Source: Amia ocellicauda (taxonomy: Eukaryota > Chordata > Actinopteri > Amiiformes > Amiidae). From it: 64,000 nt of DNA. Positions within the stretch are counted from its first letter, which is position 1. Each line of letters opens with the position of its first letter. A program made the translations under genes and the position numbers. Below are positions 33,901-46,400 of the stretch, piece by piece. Under the pieces are notes generated by a model, which saw only the letters and a program-made list of their open reading frames with translations, had not been told where the DNA came from and made no database searches. The stretch spans positions 9,170,501 through 9,234,500 of the forward strand of contig NC_089856.1 of assembly GCF_036373705.1 (NCBI RefSeq). The letters run 5' to 3'.

Positions 33901-36900
33901 GCAGAGCTGCAGCAGCTGTCTCTGCAGGGGCTTCTCTGTGATGTTGGACACTGCCATGGTCAGCCCCCTCAGGACCCCCGCGTGGTGCTGTGCCCGCTGC
34001 CTGTGGTAGATCTGCTGGAACTCCATCTGCTGTTGAGGCGTCCAGAAGTGCCGTATCAGGAGCTGCCGGGGAAACAGGTACCTGCCAGGGAGAGGGGAAG
34101 GGGGGGAGAGAGATATCAGTTGCAAAACCCTTCAAAACCATTCCCCCTTGATCTGCAGGAGCTGTCTGTGGCTGGAGAGGCCGGGGTTGCCAACCATTCT
34201 GTATTTGCCAGGACTAATATGGCACTATTGAAATATGGAATTAGATTTAATTACAAGGCAAAAGCCATCCTGGGATTTTATTCAAGGATACAGAATTTTA
34301 ACAAAAGTTTTGTCTTGGAAATAGATTTCCATATTCCAACAGTGCTAAATTTAGAATGAAATAGAGATCAATTTAGAAGATGCGTGTCGTGACTTGAGTT
34401 TATAAGAGTTTATAAGTTTTTCCCTTGTTGGCCACCCAAGGAGACACTCACATGAGGATGAAGACCAGGTAGTTTGCAAAGGGAGGGATGGAGATCAACA
34501 CCATTGGAGCAGCCTTAATGACATCTCTGCGGAACTGAGGAGAGGAGAGGAGAGGGGAGGGAGAGAGTGAGGAGACAGGAGTGGAGATCAGGTTTCTACA
34601 CCCATGGTCAAGTGTCCATTGCCTCGATCTTCGTCTGAAACAGCCACAGAGTTGGAGTTCTTCAAACTAGGGTGTCAAATAGTGGCTTTCCGTTCTAAGC
34701 AAGCTCTGATTCAAGGGAGAATTCAAGTGCCTTCAAGCATTTAATATGAATTTAAGTCCGAGAATGGATTCAATTTGAGCAGTCAAATAAGGAGTTCAGA
34801 TAATGGCTCAGTGACGTAATCAACATTTTTGTTCAAACACCGATCAACAGGACCGTATGCTGGAGGCTATGCACAGGCGATGAGGGGCTGGGGCTCACCT
34901 GTCTCAGAGCCTCCACTTCGCGGTAGGGCAACTGCTGGAGGCTCTGGCTCTGCCTCATCATCTTTACCCTGATCCTCTTCATCTCCTTGGCATCCCGGAA
35001 GAGGAGCTTGGCCCCTGGGGAGCAGCAACACGCGTTTAAGGAAAACAGCACTCACAAAATGTGGTATACTGAGAAAAATCAACACATGAGATCAAACTCA
35101 AAGGAGAGACATTTATTGATCCTAATAAAGTACATCAGCAGTTACCTATACTTATTATACGCTAGGACCTTTGGTAACCGCACAAGGAGTACAGATGTCT
35201 TTCCTCACTGGTTCAGAGTTCAGACTGTAGGTCAGCAGAAAAGATCACATCACTGATCTTATAAATTGTCAAACAGTATAAACTGTACCATTATAAATAT
35301 ACCATTCAAATATAAGAAGATGCAAAGTTTGGGATGTCAGGGGTCAGTGGATGGTTGACTCTCTCAAATGCCTCCACAATTATTATTACATTTTCAAAAA
35401 TAGGTGATTTAACAAGAAATCCAATTGTGCAATCTTTTTTTCTCCCTAATTAATGAAAATATGTAAATGTCAAATACTAAAAACACTGCAAAGAGCAATA
35501 CCATGTGGAAATAATGGCATGGTATTAATATATAGGCTAATATAGAGGATGGATTAAATGTGAAGGTCACTGTATGCAGCAAGCTACTGGAGGAAAGAAT
35601 GAACTGAATGCTAGAAATGAGAAAACCTCCTCTTTAACTGCTCTGAGACACAGTTGTGCCAGAGTCCAGAGTGCTATTTCAACACAATAAACTTTAGATG
35701 TGTTGTGGAATTCCCGGCTCTTCCACTGAGGCAATACAGCTCCCTACACTAGAACAATGCTAGTTAGCGTCTGTCAGCTCTCTGGGTGGGGTAAGTGGCT
35801 CTCACCAGTCATGAAGGTGTGGTACAGCAGGTAGAAGCGAGGAAAGTTATTTTGGAGGAAGCTCTCGTACTTCTCATTGGCCCATTTTAGCCGAGAGCCC
35901 ACCCTCTCTCTTAGGCTCTGCTGGTCTCTGGTGGAGTAGCTCTGCTGGAGGCCTGACAGCTGCCCTCCCAGCCTGGCCAACACAAGGAGAGATGGAAGAA
36001 TTGGGGCAAAAGATGACAAAGAGAGGGGGGTAGGGTAAAGGATGGAAGACAGAGAGGAAGCAAAGAGACAGGGAGTGGGTAGAATAGGGAGATAGAAGGA
36101 ATAAATTGGAAGAGGGAGAGGGGGAGCAAGAGGATAAGAGATTGAGAGAGAGAGAGAGAGAGAGAGAGAAAAGCTCAATCAATAAACAAAATGGTATTCT
36201 CTGAAACAGACAGCTTTCACTGACTTAGTTTACCCACCAGAGATAAATTCAAAAATAACAATATGGCAACCACTACTAGCTTACAGAGATCAAACTTTGC
36301 GGTGACGCCCAAGAGTGTCACTCTGGTGCTGCAGAGTATAAAGGCCCCGCAGAGAGGTTAATAGGATCCCGGAAGGAGTTATTTTAAGGGAGACGACTGT
36401 CTGTTAGGTGCCTTTTGGCTGACACCTATCTCCTATGAACTGCTAAATCCGCCAGATTGACTTATCAGCTGCACGATGACAAAAGCCAGTCCTAAATATG
36501 GAAAACACTGTGAACTTAACAATATACACTTATATAATAATAGTGCAAAAGTATTCCTATATATGCTGTATTGTGTCCCACACTGTGGATTTACATTATA
36601 TCAGCGTGACACACTTGACTGTCCCCGAAACCAGGAAGAGAGTGCCCTTTTAAAGTAACATAACCCCAACACTGACCTTGAATTTACACAGACAGTGAGC
36701 ACTATTGCATGTGGCGGGGGGTATAGACAAGCGTTAACACTGAAGTCGAAACATTTTAAGGTGTTACTGCACAGGATTCAGGACGCCGGTTTACATTTCG
36801 CTACAAAAGCTCAATGCATTGCAATCCAAGCGTCAGTAATACATATCGAATAGTGAAATACAATTATAGCGTGTAATGTTACTTTATTATATTATTATTC

Positions 36901-37156
36901 TTATTATTGCGGTTTTGTTTCTGAGCTAAATACTGGTAAGTCTTCCATAAACTAAGGGAGGGAGTGACAGTGCGGTTGGGGTGCATTGAGGGCGTATTTT
37001 GCAAATAAGAATGATAAAAACAAACCCAAATCCATACCTTAATTTTCTGGAAACGAGGGTCAATGTGCAGCAGCCGGGTGTCACCCCAGCAGGACGTATT
37101 CCGTACAGTAACATCACAGCCGAGCCGCCGCACAGCCGCGTCCTGGAGAGCGCCAT
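30917..37156 (-). CDS. letmd1: LETM1 domain-containing protein 1, complete in nine exons
   Basis: LETMD1 is an inner mitochondrial membrane protein with a LETM1-type ribosome-binding domain, linked to mitochondrial function. Exons on the minus strand: 37156-37038, 35972-35806, 35014-34899, 34534-34452, 34081-33895, 31985-31884, 31652-31500, 31194-31098 and 30990-30917. They total 1098 nt with all phases consistent: 365 aa plus TAA (human about 360). The start MALSR is shared with human. Strong matches include NNFPRFYLLYHTFM, LPYREVEALRQ, the membrane segment SIPPFANYLVFILM (about residues 146-160), YLFPRQLLIRHFWTP, ACYLRGLDST and the tail LLLHSMVLLSLNYP. The N-terminus is basic and hydrophobic, fitting a mitochondrial import signal. 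Intron 5 hosts a same-strand Incomer transposon (32026-33246). The acceptors of exons 4, 7, 8 and 9 use long CT repeats as pyrimidine tracts. Confidence 0.96.
30997..31020. repeat. (GA)n tract forming the LETMD1 exon 9 pyrimidine tract
   Basis: Read on the minus strand this is (CT)n running into CCCCAG at the acceptor of the last LETMD1 exon (exon start 30990). Confidence 0.85.
31657..31688. repeat. G-run and (GA)n upstream of LETMD1 exon 7
   Basis: On the minus strand this is (CT)n then a C run then GCAG, at the acceptor of the exon starting at 31652. It acts as an unusually long pyrimidine tract. Confidence 0.8.
32026..33246 (-). mobile_element. Tc1/mariner DD36E (Incomer-type) transposon, copy 3, in LETMD1 intron 5
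   Basis: A 1221-bp element with 29-bp terminal inverted repeats and TA on both sides (32024-32025 and 33247-33248). It is oriented on the minus strand, the same sense as LETMD1, between the exons at 34081-33895 and 31985-31884. The right end is only 41 bp from the acceptor side of exon 6. Confidence 0.95.
32058..33098 (-). CDS. Tc1/mariner-family transposase, copy 3 (346 aa, apparently intact)
   Basis: The same length and start (MGKKGDL) as copy 2, with the complete DD36E triad (WSDESRF, YFQQDNAPCH, NPIEHLWD). Differences include TTLRWMGY (Trp for Arg) and DPTCLVTT (Thr for Ser). The Trp change lies in the second helix-turn-helix region, so DNA binding could be affected. It would be transcribed as part of the LETMD1 pre-mRNA and spliced out. 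Confidence 0.92.
   Translation of the reverse strand: MGKKGDLSNFERGMVVGARRAGLSISQSAQLLGFSRTTISRVYKEWCEKGKTSSMRQSCGRKCLVDARGQRRMGRLIQADRRATLTEITTRYNRGMQQSICEATTRTTLRWMGYNSRRPHRVPLISTTNRKKRLQFAQAHQNWTVEDWKNVAWSDESRFLLRHSDGRVRIWRKQNENMDPTCLVTTVQAGGGGVMVWGMFSWHTLGPLVPIGHRLNATAYLSIVSDHVHPFMTTMYPSSDGYFQQDNAPCHKGRIISNWFLEHDNEFTVLNWPPQSPDLNPIEHLWDVVERELRALDVHPTNLHQLQDAILSIWANISKECFQHLVESMPRRIKAVLKAKGGQTQY
36140..36170. repeat. (GA)n microsatellite in LETMD1 intron 1
   Basis: A GAGA run about 170 bp upstream (on -) of LETMD1 exon 2. A purine-rich stretch extends from about 36000. Confidence 0.85.
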
Positions 37157-37404
37157 GTTGCTCGCCGTGCCTGATGCGCTCAATGCAGAGGCGACGCCAG
37201 GTCGGAAGCGAGGCTGTCATTGGTTAAACATTTGCCTTGTGTTTCCCTGTGACGGGCGGACCGTAATAACTCATAAAAGGCGCACAATTAATGCCAATGC
37301 ATGTAAACTAAGGGAAGAGCGAGTACAAATATTTACATTGCACTAGTATATTATTATTATTATTATTGTTATTGTTGTAGTGCAATGTTAATATTTTTAC
37401 TAAT

Positions 37405-37510
37405 GGACATTGACGAAATGGTGATATTTAAAACGTGTGGTGTATGTGATTAATAATTATAATAATCACATACACCACACGCTTTCAATATCACCCTTTC
37501 GTTATATTCC
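37405..37510. repeat. large near-perfect palindrome between LETMD1 and GTSF1
   Basis: The left arm ends GTGTGGTGTATGTGATTA (37435-37452), is followed by a short AT loop, and then by TAATCACATACACCACAC (about 37463-37480). The pairing continues outwards (ACGAAATGGTGATATTTAAA against ACGAAAGGGTGATATTGAAA on the other strand) to arms of roughly 42 bp with few mismatches. It looks like a young foldback element. Confidence 0.85.
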
Positions 37511-38377
37511 TGTACAAGTAAAACAAATTCTGATGTAGGCCTACATACCCAACAATCACCAGGCTAATTAGTGTTATTTGTATTTTTTATTTATTTTGCT
37601 GTATCCATATTCAGTACAGTACAAACCGGTTATATAAGCCTGCAAGGAATTACAAAAGGTCACACAATGTCGTAATACTTTGAATTTGAGGAACATAATA
37701 TTTTGCGTTGACGTTTGTCAAGGGCAAGATAGCTATTTGAATACATATATATTATTTTTTACATTAATTTAACGTTACCGAAGACCGAATAAAAAGTGGC
37801 CCCCATTGCACACTTCAAGGCATTTCCCCGGGAGTGAATCGTTGTCTGAACACGTGGGTGTACCGTAAACTATCTAAACAATGAGTTGATCCGCCAATGG
37901 CGTTAGGCGCTGCATGACACCACAGTTCCATTCAATAGAAGTTTAATTATATTTCGGCCTATAGCCTTTATTTTAAAGTCTTTAACGTATTTTATATGAT
38001 AATGTGTGCAGTTTAACCCAACGGTTGCTGTTTTTGTAAATTTTAAGTTAAACACAGAAATTACTATATACAGTGTTGTTTTTACACTAAGTCATTGATT
38101 TGTGACACGAACGTCGTAAACCTTAAAACAAAAACTGTTATTGTTGGTTTTGTCCCTTTGTGTAACTTTTAATGTATCGTTTTACTATCAAAAAGTGAAT
38201 TTGTAAACCTCGATCTGAAATTACGGTTTGTAGTATTGTCTTTACGTAGATTAAAAGTAAAACTAAATCTTGAGACCTCTATGCCGTAAAGTGTACAGAC
38301 CTGCTGCTCTCTCGAATTCCGCGGCTCGGACCGGCTCTTTCTTCAGATCTACGTCACACCGGTCACAAGTCCTTTGG

Positions 38378-38464
38378 CCAATAGGAATGCGCGGTGGTTG
38401 TCCCCGTGATTCTCTAATCCTGTCCAATCGTTTAAATAATAACCCCTCTGCGCCTGCGCTGCCT
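38378..38464 (+). promoter_or_regulatory. GTSF1 core promoter
   Basis: CCAAT boxes at 38378-38382 and 38424-38428 are followed by the NRF1-like TGCGCCTGCGC at 38449-38459, directly before a probable 5' UTR exon. NRF1 and NF-Y sites are common in germline and housekeeping promoters. No TATA box is seen. Confidence 0.55.
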
Positions 38465-38520
38465 TAGCCTCAGTGTGCAAGCGTCGCAGGAGGTGCGATC
38501 TGCAGACGAGTGTTTTTTCA
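38465..38520 (+). other. probable non-coding first exon of GTSF1
   Basis: The sequence lacks an ATG and ends at a strong donor (TTTTTCA|GTAAGT at 38520/38521). The exact start is inferred from the preceding promoter motifs. Confidence 0.5.
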
Positions 38521-40338
38521 GTAAGTGCATCCTTTTGTAATATTCATTTTTGCATAAACTTGGAAAATGGTTGCATCGTTGTTATTTTCGCGTGTCTAAT
38601 TAAGTTTGGGGGTTTGTGCGTTAATACAGACTCAAATTCAACTCCTGCACAGCCGTGTTGCTTTTTGGTTGGAATCGCTTATCACAAAGCACACAAATTA
38701 CGCCTAAAGCATTATTATGTCCCCCTACACAATTGGCTATACCGTCACGAATTAATTTCATTAGACATTAGTCACGGCTCGGACAGGTTGATGTAGGGAC
38801 GCTGTGTGTGTAAGTGTCTTTAATTTCTTTTGCAGTTTACTTGGGAACCCTTTTAATTGTCGAGATCAAATTTATTTAAAAACGGATCAGGTCTCTAGGT
38901 TAAGTGGATTTGATTAATGCACACCCTGCCTTCAAATCGCAACACTCGGGGCGTCGCTGCTCGGTGCAGGCCGGGGTCCGCGGGGTGTTTCCTCACTGAC
39001 GGAGCCGTGGGAAGTGATGTTGTAGCTTCGTTTGCAATTGGTCGGTTGTAAACATTATTAGCTTATTACGTTATTTCGGAGACCCAAACTGAGCATACAT
39101 CAGATGCACCACTATTGATTAACACTAAATCCACCATAGCTGCTTTTTGTACGGTTTTCACATTTTTTCTGATTTATAATCTTGTTGATTCCCGAGACGT
39201 GATTTTCTGCACACATTAATATATTATCTTTATTTCAGTAGCAGATTTGCACCTGATGTAGCTCTCGTCTTCCTGTCCTTTGGTATTCAGTCTTGATGGC
39301 GTTGCAAAGCCAGGTCTCTGGATCAGTGCTGTGGTCAGGGCTGATTGCTATGAATGCTGATTCGGTGTGGGGCACTGGAGTGTCGAAAAGCGCGTTTTCT
39401 GTAATTTCATATTTCAGTTTTATGTTATTTTTCTAACTGGTTTATTTGTTTTATAAGTGTGTCTGCTCATGTATGTGCATACCGATTTATACACCAGTTT
39501 ACACAGTTTATTGCGTAAAGTTTTTTTGGTTTTTAACGAGTTTATACATAAACACGAATATACAAGCAAAATACAGCCTAGAAAACACGAATAATAAATT
39601 AAAAAAAAAAAACTATCCAATTTGCAATGTAAATGCAGTGTTTCTGCCATGAAAATGTTGTGCTGTTCATATGTAAAACTTCAGGGTTTTTTTCTACCCT
39701 GCGGCGATTGAAGGACGAAATGTCGGCGGTAGTGTGCACCCGTGTCGTCATTAGTTTATTCAAAAGGTGCTGCTAATTGGGTTTAATCAATGTAGTGGCA
39801 ATCAGATCCTGCAGTCTCTCGTTCCGCAGACGACTTCAGTTGTTTTTAATCACGGAAAATGAGGCTTCACAGAGATCTGTGCTTGTAAACCTGCAGAGGA
39901 TCTCGGAGGCTGCGGACGACAACACCTGTAGGTTTGGTAACGGCAACCAAAACGCCGTTCCTTTGGACTGGAGCGCCCGGTCCACAGTGACGTCACTGAA
40001 CTCTCCGCTCCATCTGACGCTGCACTGTGCGTGACAGTGCCTGACCGCTCTTCTGTTTACTGCATTATCGGAATTAAATGTTTGAGAATTAAAATCTTTT
40101 GTCGTTTTTTCCCTCTAGACACTTAGTTTATTTAATGAGAATAAGCATCGACTTTGCTGATCACTGACATAGACCATCTTTAGAGTGTCCTAAACCAAGT
40201 GCTCATTTCAAACCTATGGAGGAGCCAACTGAAGTATATCAACTTAAATGATAAACTACATTCCTTACAATGTTTAGATTGCATGCCTCCATATATACTG
40301 AAGTGGATCCCATTGCTTAAAGGTGATGGTGGTGGTAA

Positions 40339-40460
40339 TCATCCCTGGTCCTGGGGGCCACAGTGTCCTGCAGCTGTTATTCCAGCCAAACCTTAATCAA
40401 ACAAATAAATGGCTCATTGTGCTTGTTGAATTGTTTAGCTTGAGGAAAAGTTTGAGGTGT
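40339..40460. repeat. dispersed foldback-family fragment
   Basis: Contains CCCTGGTCCTGGGGGCCACA, the arm text of the foldback family seen at 47202, but without a clear second arm. It lies upstream of the first coding GTSF1 exon. Confidence 0.45.
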
Positions 40461-40966
40461 TATTTAACTTAATCTCCAGCTACTTAAAAAAAAAAAATGA
40501 CCAATATAATTTATTTTTTATTAATGTGTAATCCTCAGAACATTCTAATCAGATTTTCTCCTGCTGGTTTTTGTTCAAATCAAAGTTGGCATGGATTAAT
40601 TTGAAGTCTTAATGGAGCTTGTGTGCTTAACTTCAAGGGCCTTCTGTCACTTTATTGAACTTGAGTTTGCCAATAAAAAATAAAAAAAAAACAGCTGTTC
40701 AGTCAGAATAGTTCATTTAATCAATTATAGAGATGGCTTGGAACACATAAATAAAGCAGCACAGTTGTTCCCTGGGACCAGGTTTGGGAACTACAAGGCT
40801 ATGAAAGTTTTTTTTTTTTTTTTTTACACATTGAATTCCTCACGGGTGTCCATTGATATCACCCTTGAGTGTGTTCAGATGTCTTATCTGGTTTGGGTAC
40901 AATGTGTAATCTGTGCCCTGCTGTTGTGTTGTGAGGTAACTGGGCTGGTGACGCTGTGCATCCGAG

Positions 40967-43364
40967 ATGGCTTCCTATCACTTGGGATCAAGTTGCCTCG
41001 CTGAGAAGAATACTATTGGGGGTTCTGCACGTGGCTGGGACGAAGAGACTGGTAACTACTCCAGGAATACAAAATAATTGAATAACTAATCCGAATGCTT
41101 TTTACTGTGGAGAGAGATCAAGTTGAATCTGGCCTCGCTGTCCTCTTCCTTGGCAAAGCCCCATTTAAGGAGAAAACCCCCAGATATTAAAATGGGACTC
41201 TGTGATAGAGTTTCAGTGTGTTCCTTTTCTGTCTGTTTTTTTCATTGCTCTACTGGATGTTATCACTGTTAAATGGTTTTAAACTGCTAGGTTCTGTAGG
41301 CCTTTGCTCTGCTGAGCTTTGGCCTGAGGGCTTCAATGTGATGTTATGCTAATTTGCTTCCCCGAGCTTTCTTCCTCCATAGTAAGGAAGTAATACTGTG
41401 CAGTTGGAAAAAGGTATGGGCATACTATAGACCACATGGGGCATGGTAACTGAGGTCATTCTTTCTCTGTTTGTCTCCTTTATGTATCCATCTTTTAACA
41501 TGCTATGTTGCACACACACCTTTAAATTTGATTTTGAAGAACTACTTTCACTCTCCAGAAGGCGAGGATAATCCAGAAAAGTTGCTCCAGTGTCCCTATG
41601 ACAAGAATCACCTGATCAGAGCCTGTCGCTTCCCCTACCATCTCATCAAGTGCAGCAAGGTGAGGCTGGGAGAGGGAGGCTGCAGGGGCAGCAGTGTGGA
41701 GTAATGGTCTAAGCACTCCACTTGAAGCAGGCTCTATTGTGTGACAATGGCAGAGCTTGGATCCCAGTAGTCTCTTAAGAGTGCAAACAAAACAAAAAAA
41801 ATTGTAGCAAGCCCATCTGCACAAAAAAGGACTAGTCTTTGTGATACCGATGTTGTAATTCAGCCTTGCTCATTGAAATTTGTGACCTGGGATAACCAAC
41901 TTGGAACTAATTTGCATGAGTATAATTTGCAAAAATCTGAATATGGTACAGTTCATGTTTTAGAAATTGTAGGTATCTTTGACAAGTCAAGCGAATGTAA
42001 TATTTATAGAATAGCGAACTTTCATTAAAAAGAAAAATGCCCTCCCCCTGCATGTTATTTAACTTAAAACAATACAGATAATCTATCAGATATTGGACCA
42101 TTGTTTTCAACCTGCTGGTGGCAATTTTTTTTTTTTTCCCCTCTTCCCCCCCCCTATTCCTTCATTTCATATGGTATTTTCAACTTCTCCAAGTTTCAAT
42201 GAGTGGTATTTCAACAAAATAAAATTCATAAAAGATTTCCCATAGACTTTAATGCAGGAAAAAGGTCAATTTCACAAAACGCTTTGTTTTTGCGAAAAAA
42301 CTTGCCAATACTGTAATAGTGTCAAATCGTGATCAACTGTGCCGAATATTATAGTACAGGTTGTCTAGTTTCATTTGATAGGTGTCGCACACCTGTACTC
42401 CTTATGATGTCCATATTAAACACTTGTATCTCTAAGAAGTCCAACCAGGTGAAAATGGGGGTGAGTGCAAAGAGTTAATTGCTTCTGCCCAGTTAAAATA
42501 ATTTTCCTTTTGTTTTGGTGCTTGTAATGAAGAGCACTTGTATCTGAAGCAGTCGGAGGACACGCTGTGTAACGGGCTACTGCAGTTCTGGGTATGATCC
42601 GATGGACCAAATCATTTGTGTGATCCAGGCAGATTGCTGGGAGCAGTGTGTTAAAGTTGCAGCTCACATTTAAAAAAAAAAAAATGACGTGCTATGGGTT
42701 GGATGCCCGGTCGGGTTAATCCGGTGTGACGGCTGCTCTTCACAGGGTCCTGAACAGGCTTGTGCTGCATTTGCTGGTGTTCTTTCAACCTCCCTGGTTT
42801 GAAATCCAATTTCCAGTCTAGCTCCAAGCAGCAATCTGTGACCTAATATGGTAGAACATGGGGTGGGGGGGTGGGGTTTAACCTGGTGGCTCCACCAGAC
42901 TGAGGAGATGGCAGTGTGGCACTCTTGTGGCCCATTGCTTGGGCTCTGTATTTCAACCACGGCAGAGCAGTGCCTCTTTAACTGGTACTGTGCTCTAGTT
43001 TCTTCAGTCAAATCTTTAGTATCCCCCCAAAGGGCACATTAGGTTGGCAATCAGGGGTTAAAACATTCGGCGACCTTAACATCTAATGACATCCAACACC
43101 ACTGTATGATTCATAGGATGTTATGCATGTACTTTCAAGCAGTTAATATGGTTATGTGCCTTTTCAGTCTTCCTTTTTGATGAAGATGCACAAACTGTTC
43201 TGATCTAGGTGTGGACAAGACCCTATAGCATCTTGCATTTAATTGACCAAATTTGCACTTTAGTTTGAAATGTCTTGGCATACAATCAATGAGCCTGTCT
43301 CTCTCTCCCTCCCGAAACTCCCTACCTCCCCTTTTTAAAGGAAGTACTAAATAAGGTGCCTTCT

Positions 43365-43408
<44 letters not shown>

Positions 43409-46400
43409 GGTATTTGTTAACATCTCAAAATTATGTATATATTGTACCTCATAATTGGGTACAACTCAATGCTTTACCTAGGTGAATAAAGGCCCCGTCT
43501 CTGATTTGCTCTTTCAAAATATCTATTAAGTATGCAATTCTAAACACCACTTGTGCATTCCTAAAGGGAGTTGGAGCCCTCCTGTACTGGTCCCAGTTGC
43601 CCCCTTAAATGGTCTCTCTCACTCCTACAGAACCATCCCAAGCTGGCCAGTGAGCTGAAGACCTGCCCCTTCAATGCTCGCCACCTAATGCCCAAAAATG
43701 AGCTTTCCCACCACATGACCAACTGTGCGGATCGGTGCAATATCCAGTCTGACAAAGGTAAGGAGGAGGGGCTGTGGGTTTGGGTTGGTGTTGGGGTTCA
43801 AACCCTGTTTCTGGAGAGCAGCCAAGCCTCCTAGTTTGCTTCCCAACCAAGTTACACATTGGGGAATTAGATTTCAGGGTAGAAATGTGTTAAGTAACTG
43901 GGAGAAAAAGCAGGAGATGCTGTGGCGTCCAGGAACTGAGCTCGACCCTGGGGCTCTCCAACTGTCTGAGAAAGTGTTTACTCCCTTTGATTCAGTTCTT
44001 TGCCGCTTGTATCCAATTAAATGTGTGTTCATTTAAACTATTCCTATCAATGGGTACCTGGGGTTGCTGACCTCTGATTCAGCCTGGAGAGAACTTAAAT
44101 AATTCCTGTTAATCTGATTTTTAATTAAACTTCCAATCCTGCTCCATAGAAGTGAATGCATGGAGTGGCAGTGTTTCAAACTGATTTTGGGAGACTTGCT
44201 TTATTCAGGACCTTTAATGCATTTGACCTCTTTTGCTACTTTATTTTTTTGCTACTATAATTTATTCTTTAAACAAATAAAACAATGTGACTGAGAAGGG
44301 GGTATTAAAACAATTAGTTAGACAATTGTTAACCCCTGGAGAAGTCCTCTTGCTAATTCTTCACATGATTGTTACGGCTCCTAGTCATGCACTGAATACC
44401 AGTAGCCTTGCTCCGAGCTTTCCCATCATGCAGAACAAAGACACTCAAAATAAGCAGGATTACCCTAAAGCAGAATAAGTCGGTTTTGGAGCATTAGAAA
44501 GTATTAAAAGGATCATGGATAAAGGATTTATTCTTAATGCGATTGCGTAGTGTTGTGTTGGCAGTAATCCCTGTCTTTGGTGTTTTCAGCGGGCAGCGCA
44601 GAGGTGCCGTGTAAGTGGCAGGTGCCTCTCAGCACTTGGCAGTGCCCTAACAATGAAGAAGACTGGGACAAAGGTAGGGAACAGGCAGCTGCCTGCACTG
44701 CAGTAACTGATTTTATCATCTTGCTGAAGTTTCCATGCATGCTCAGATCCTATGAGAGACCTTTTCCTGAAGTGGAAGTGGGTTTGCATGGACTGCATTT
44801 ACTGTACTGGACAAGAGCTGTGGTTACCCTGATAACATACTTTCATATTCACAATACAAAATACCAACTGTCAAACCATTGAAGTACTTAATTATATGAT
44901 CAACTAAATCATTGTTTATATTCCAATATTGATTTTGCAAAACATACTTGAAAGGATTCTAAAAGCATAACCAACTATCTGAACCAGTGTTTAAATGGGG
45001 CCAAGTGATTGCTGTGTGACTTGGCTTTTTGTGTGGCTGCAAAACTGATTCTCCACAGTTTTTTGACCCAAATGGCCATGCGCATCATTCCTTCACCAGT
45101 CAGTAGGTAAATTCGAACAGCCGAAGCCCAGTGCAACATGCTGTTTACCTCTCTTCCCGCTGCAGATGCAGACGATGTTCCTCCACAGCCGTTCATCTGG
45201 GGGGTGTCCACTTCCACCATCAACAAAATAAACGAGGACAAGTAAGCTGAATTTGTTAACCCTACCCTATATTTGCAGGTGCCCATTTAAGTGGAGTCCT
45301 CTTTTCGGCTGCTGCAAGATTCATATTGGCTGCAGTAGAGCTCTCGCTCGAGCAGTATTCAAGTTTTTAGGCCTGCGCTGACCCCCTTTCTTCCAGAGCA
45401 TGTACTTTCACACTAAGGAAAATCCTATTCGGGTGTGCTAGTGTGTAAATGGGGATATTCTTCAGCTTAAGTCTTTATTCAAAGCAATTCACATGGTGCA
45501 AAATAATGTTTTTTTTTGTTTTTTTTCGAGGCCTGAACCCACCACTAATGGTAGCCTGCTTCCTGGACTGAGGGCCCCCAGGACTCTGCCTTGGAAGAAC
45601 TGTGAGTACTGCAGGAGAAATGGACATGCACGGCCCACTGGCACAGACTGGCAGCTTCTAAATCCTAGTGCTGAGGGGCAACGCTGTCGCTTTCAATTAT
45701 GTATCAGGTTTTGGTTATTTTGTTATGCCAAACTTAACGAATTGACTTGGTCTCCTTTTCTTAATAATTGATTTTATTCAGTGTTTTAGTGTTGGTAAAC
45801 TAGATTTGTTTTGGTCTGAATTGAGTTCTTCGTTCAGTTTAAGGGTTTAATTGGGTAATTGATGGGTCAGCTGTGACAGATGTTAATCCAAAATGTCCTC
45901 GGTTCCAAAGCTGTGTGAAATGCTCACTCACATCTGGTCAGATTTTCATTTGTTTGGCCTCCAGAGCACAACTTATTCAGTTGAATTTCAGATGTGGCAT
46001 TTGGAGTTTCGATCTGTAGTGTGCTGCCTACATCCCCCATCTTCTCTAGGCTGTTTTATGATGTGCATCACCACCACTGCTTCACCCACAGTGCCTTTAC
46101 ATGACACAATCCACACAGGAGTTCTAAATCCACAGCCACTTGATCATGATGCATATGAGGTACCAGTCTTATTACTCGCATGACCACAGTGTGCTGAGCC
46201 AGCCATGAAGCAATCAAAGTAGAGCAATAGACATAAGCTACAATGTTATTTTCTGGTTCCTCCACAACTGTAGTTTGTAGGTCAGGACTGTGTTCTGAAG
46301 GGCTTGTGCTCGTGTTTTTGTTACACACTACATTTAAAAGAGGGATTACTTGTTAATAAAAATCAGCATATCACCATCTTTCATTGGGTGTCCCATATGC

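Larger units (their letters stand above)
37157..38464. other. divergent LETMD1/GTSF1 intergenic region
   Basis: About 1.3 kb separates the LETMD1 start codon from the GTSF1 first exon. The LETMD1 side has GTGACGGGCGG text and a CpG-rich first exon. The GTSF1 side has CCAAT boxes and an NRF1-like site. The middle is AT-rich and contains the palindrome at 37405-37510. Confidence 0.55.

Noticed and set aside
35774..36182. Leu/Ser-rich minus-strand frames upstream of LETMD1 exon 2
   Set aside because: Most of their length is (GA)n/(TC)n intron sequence; only 35806-35972 is a real exon.
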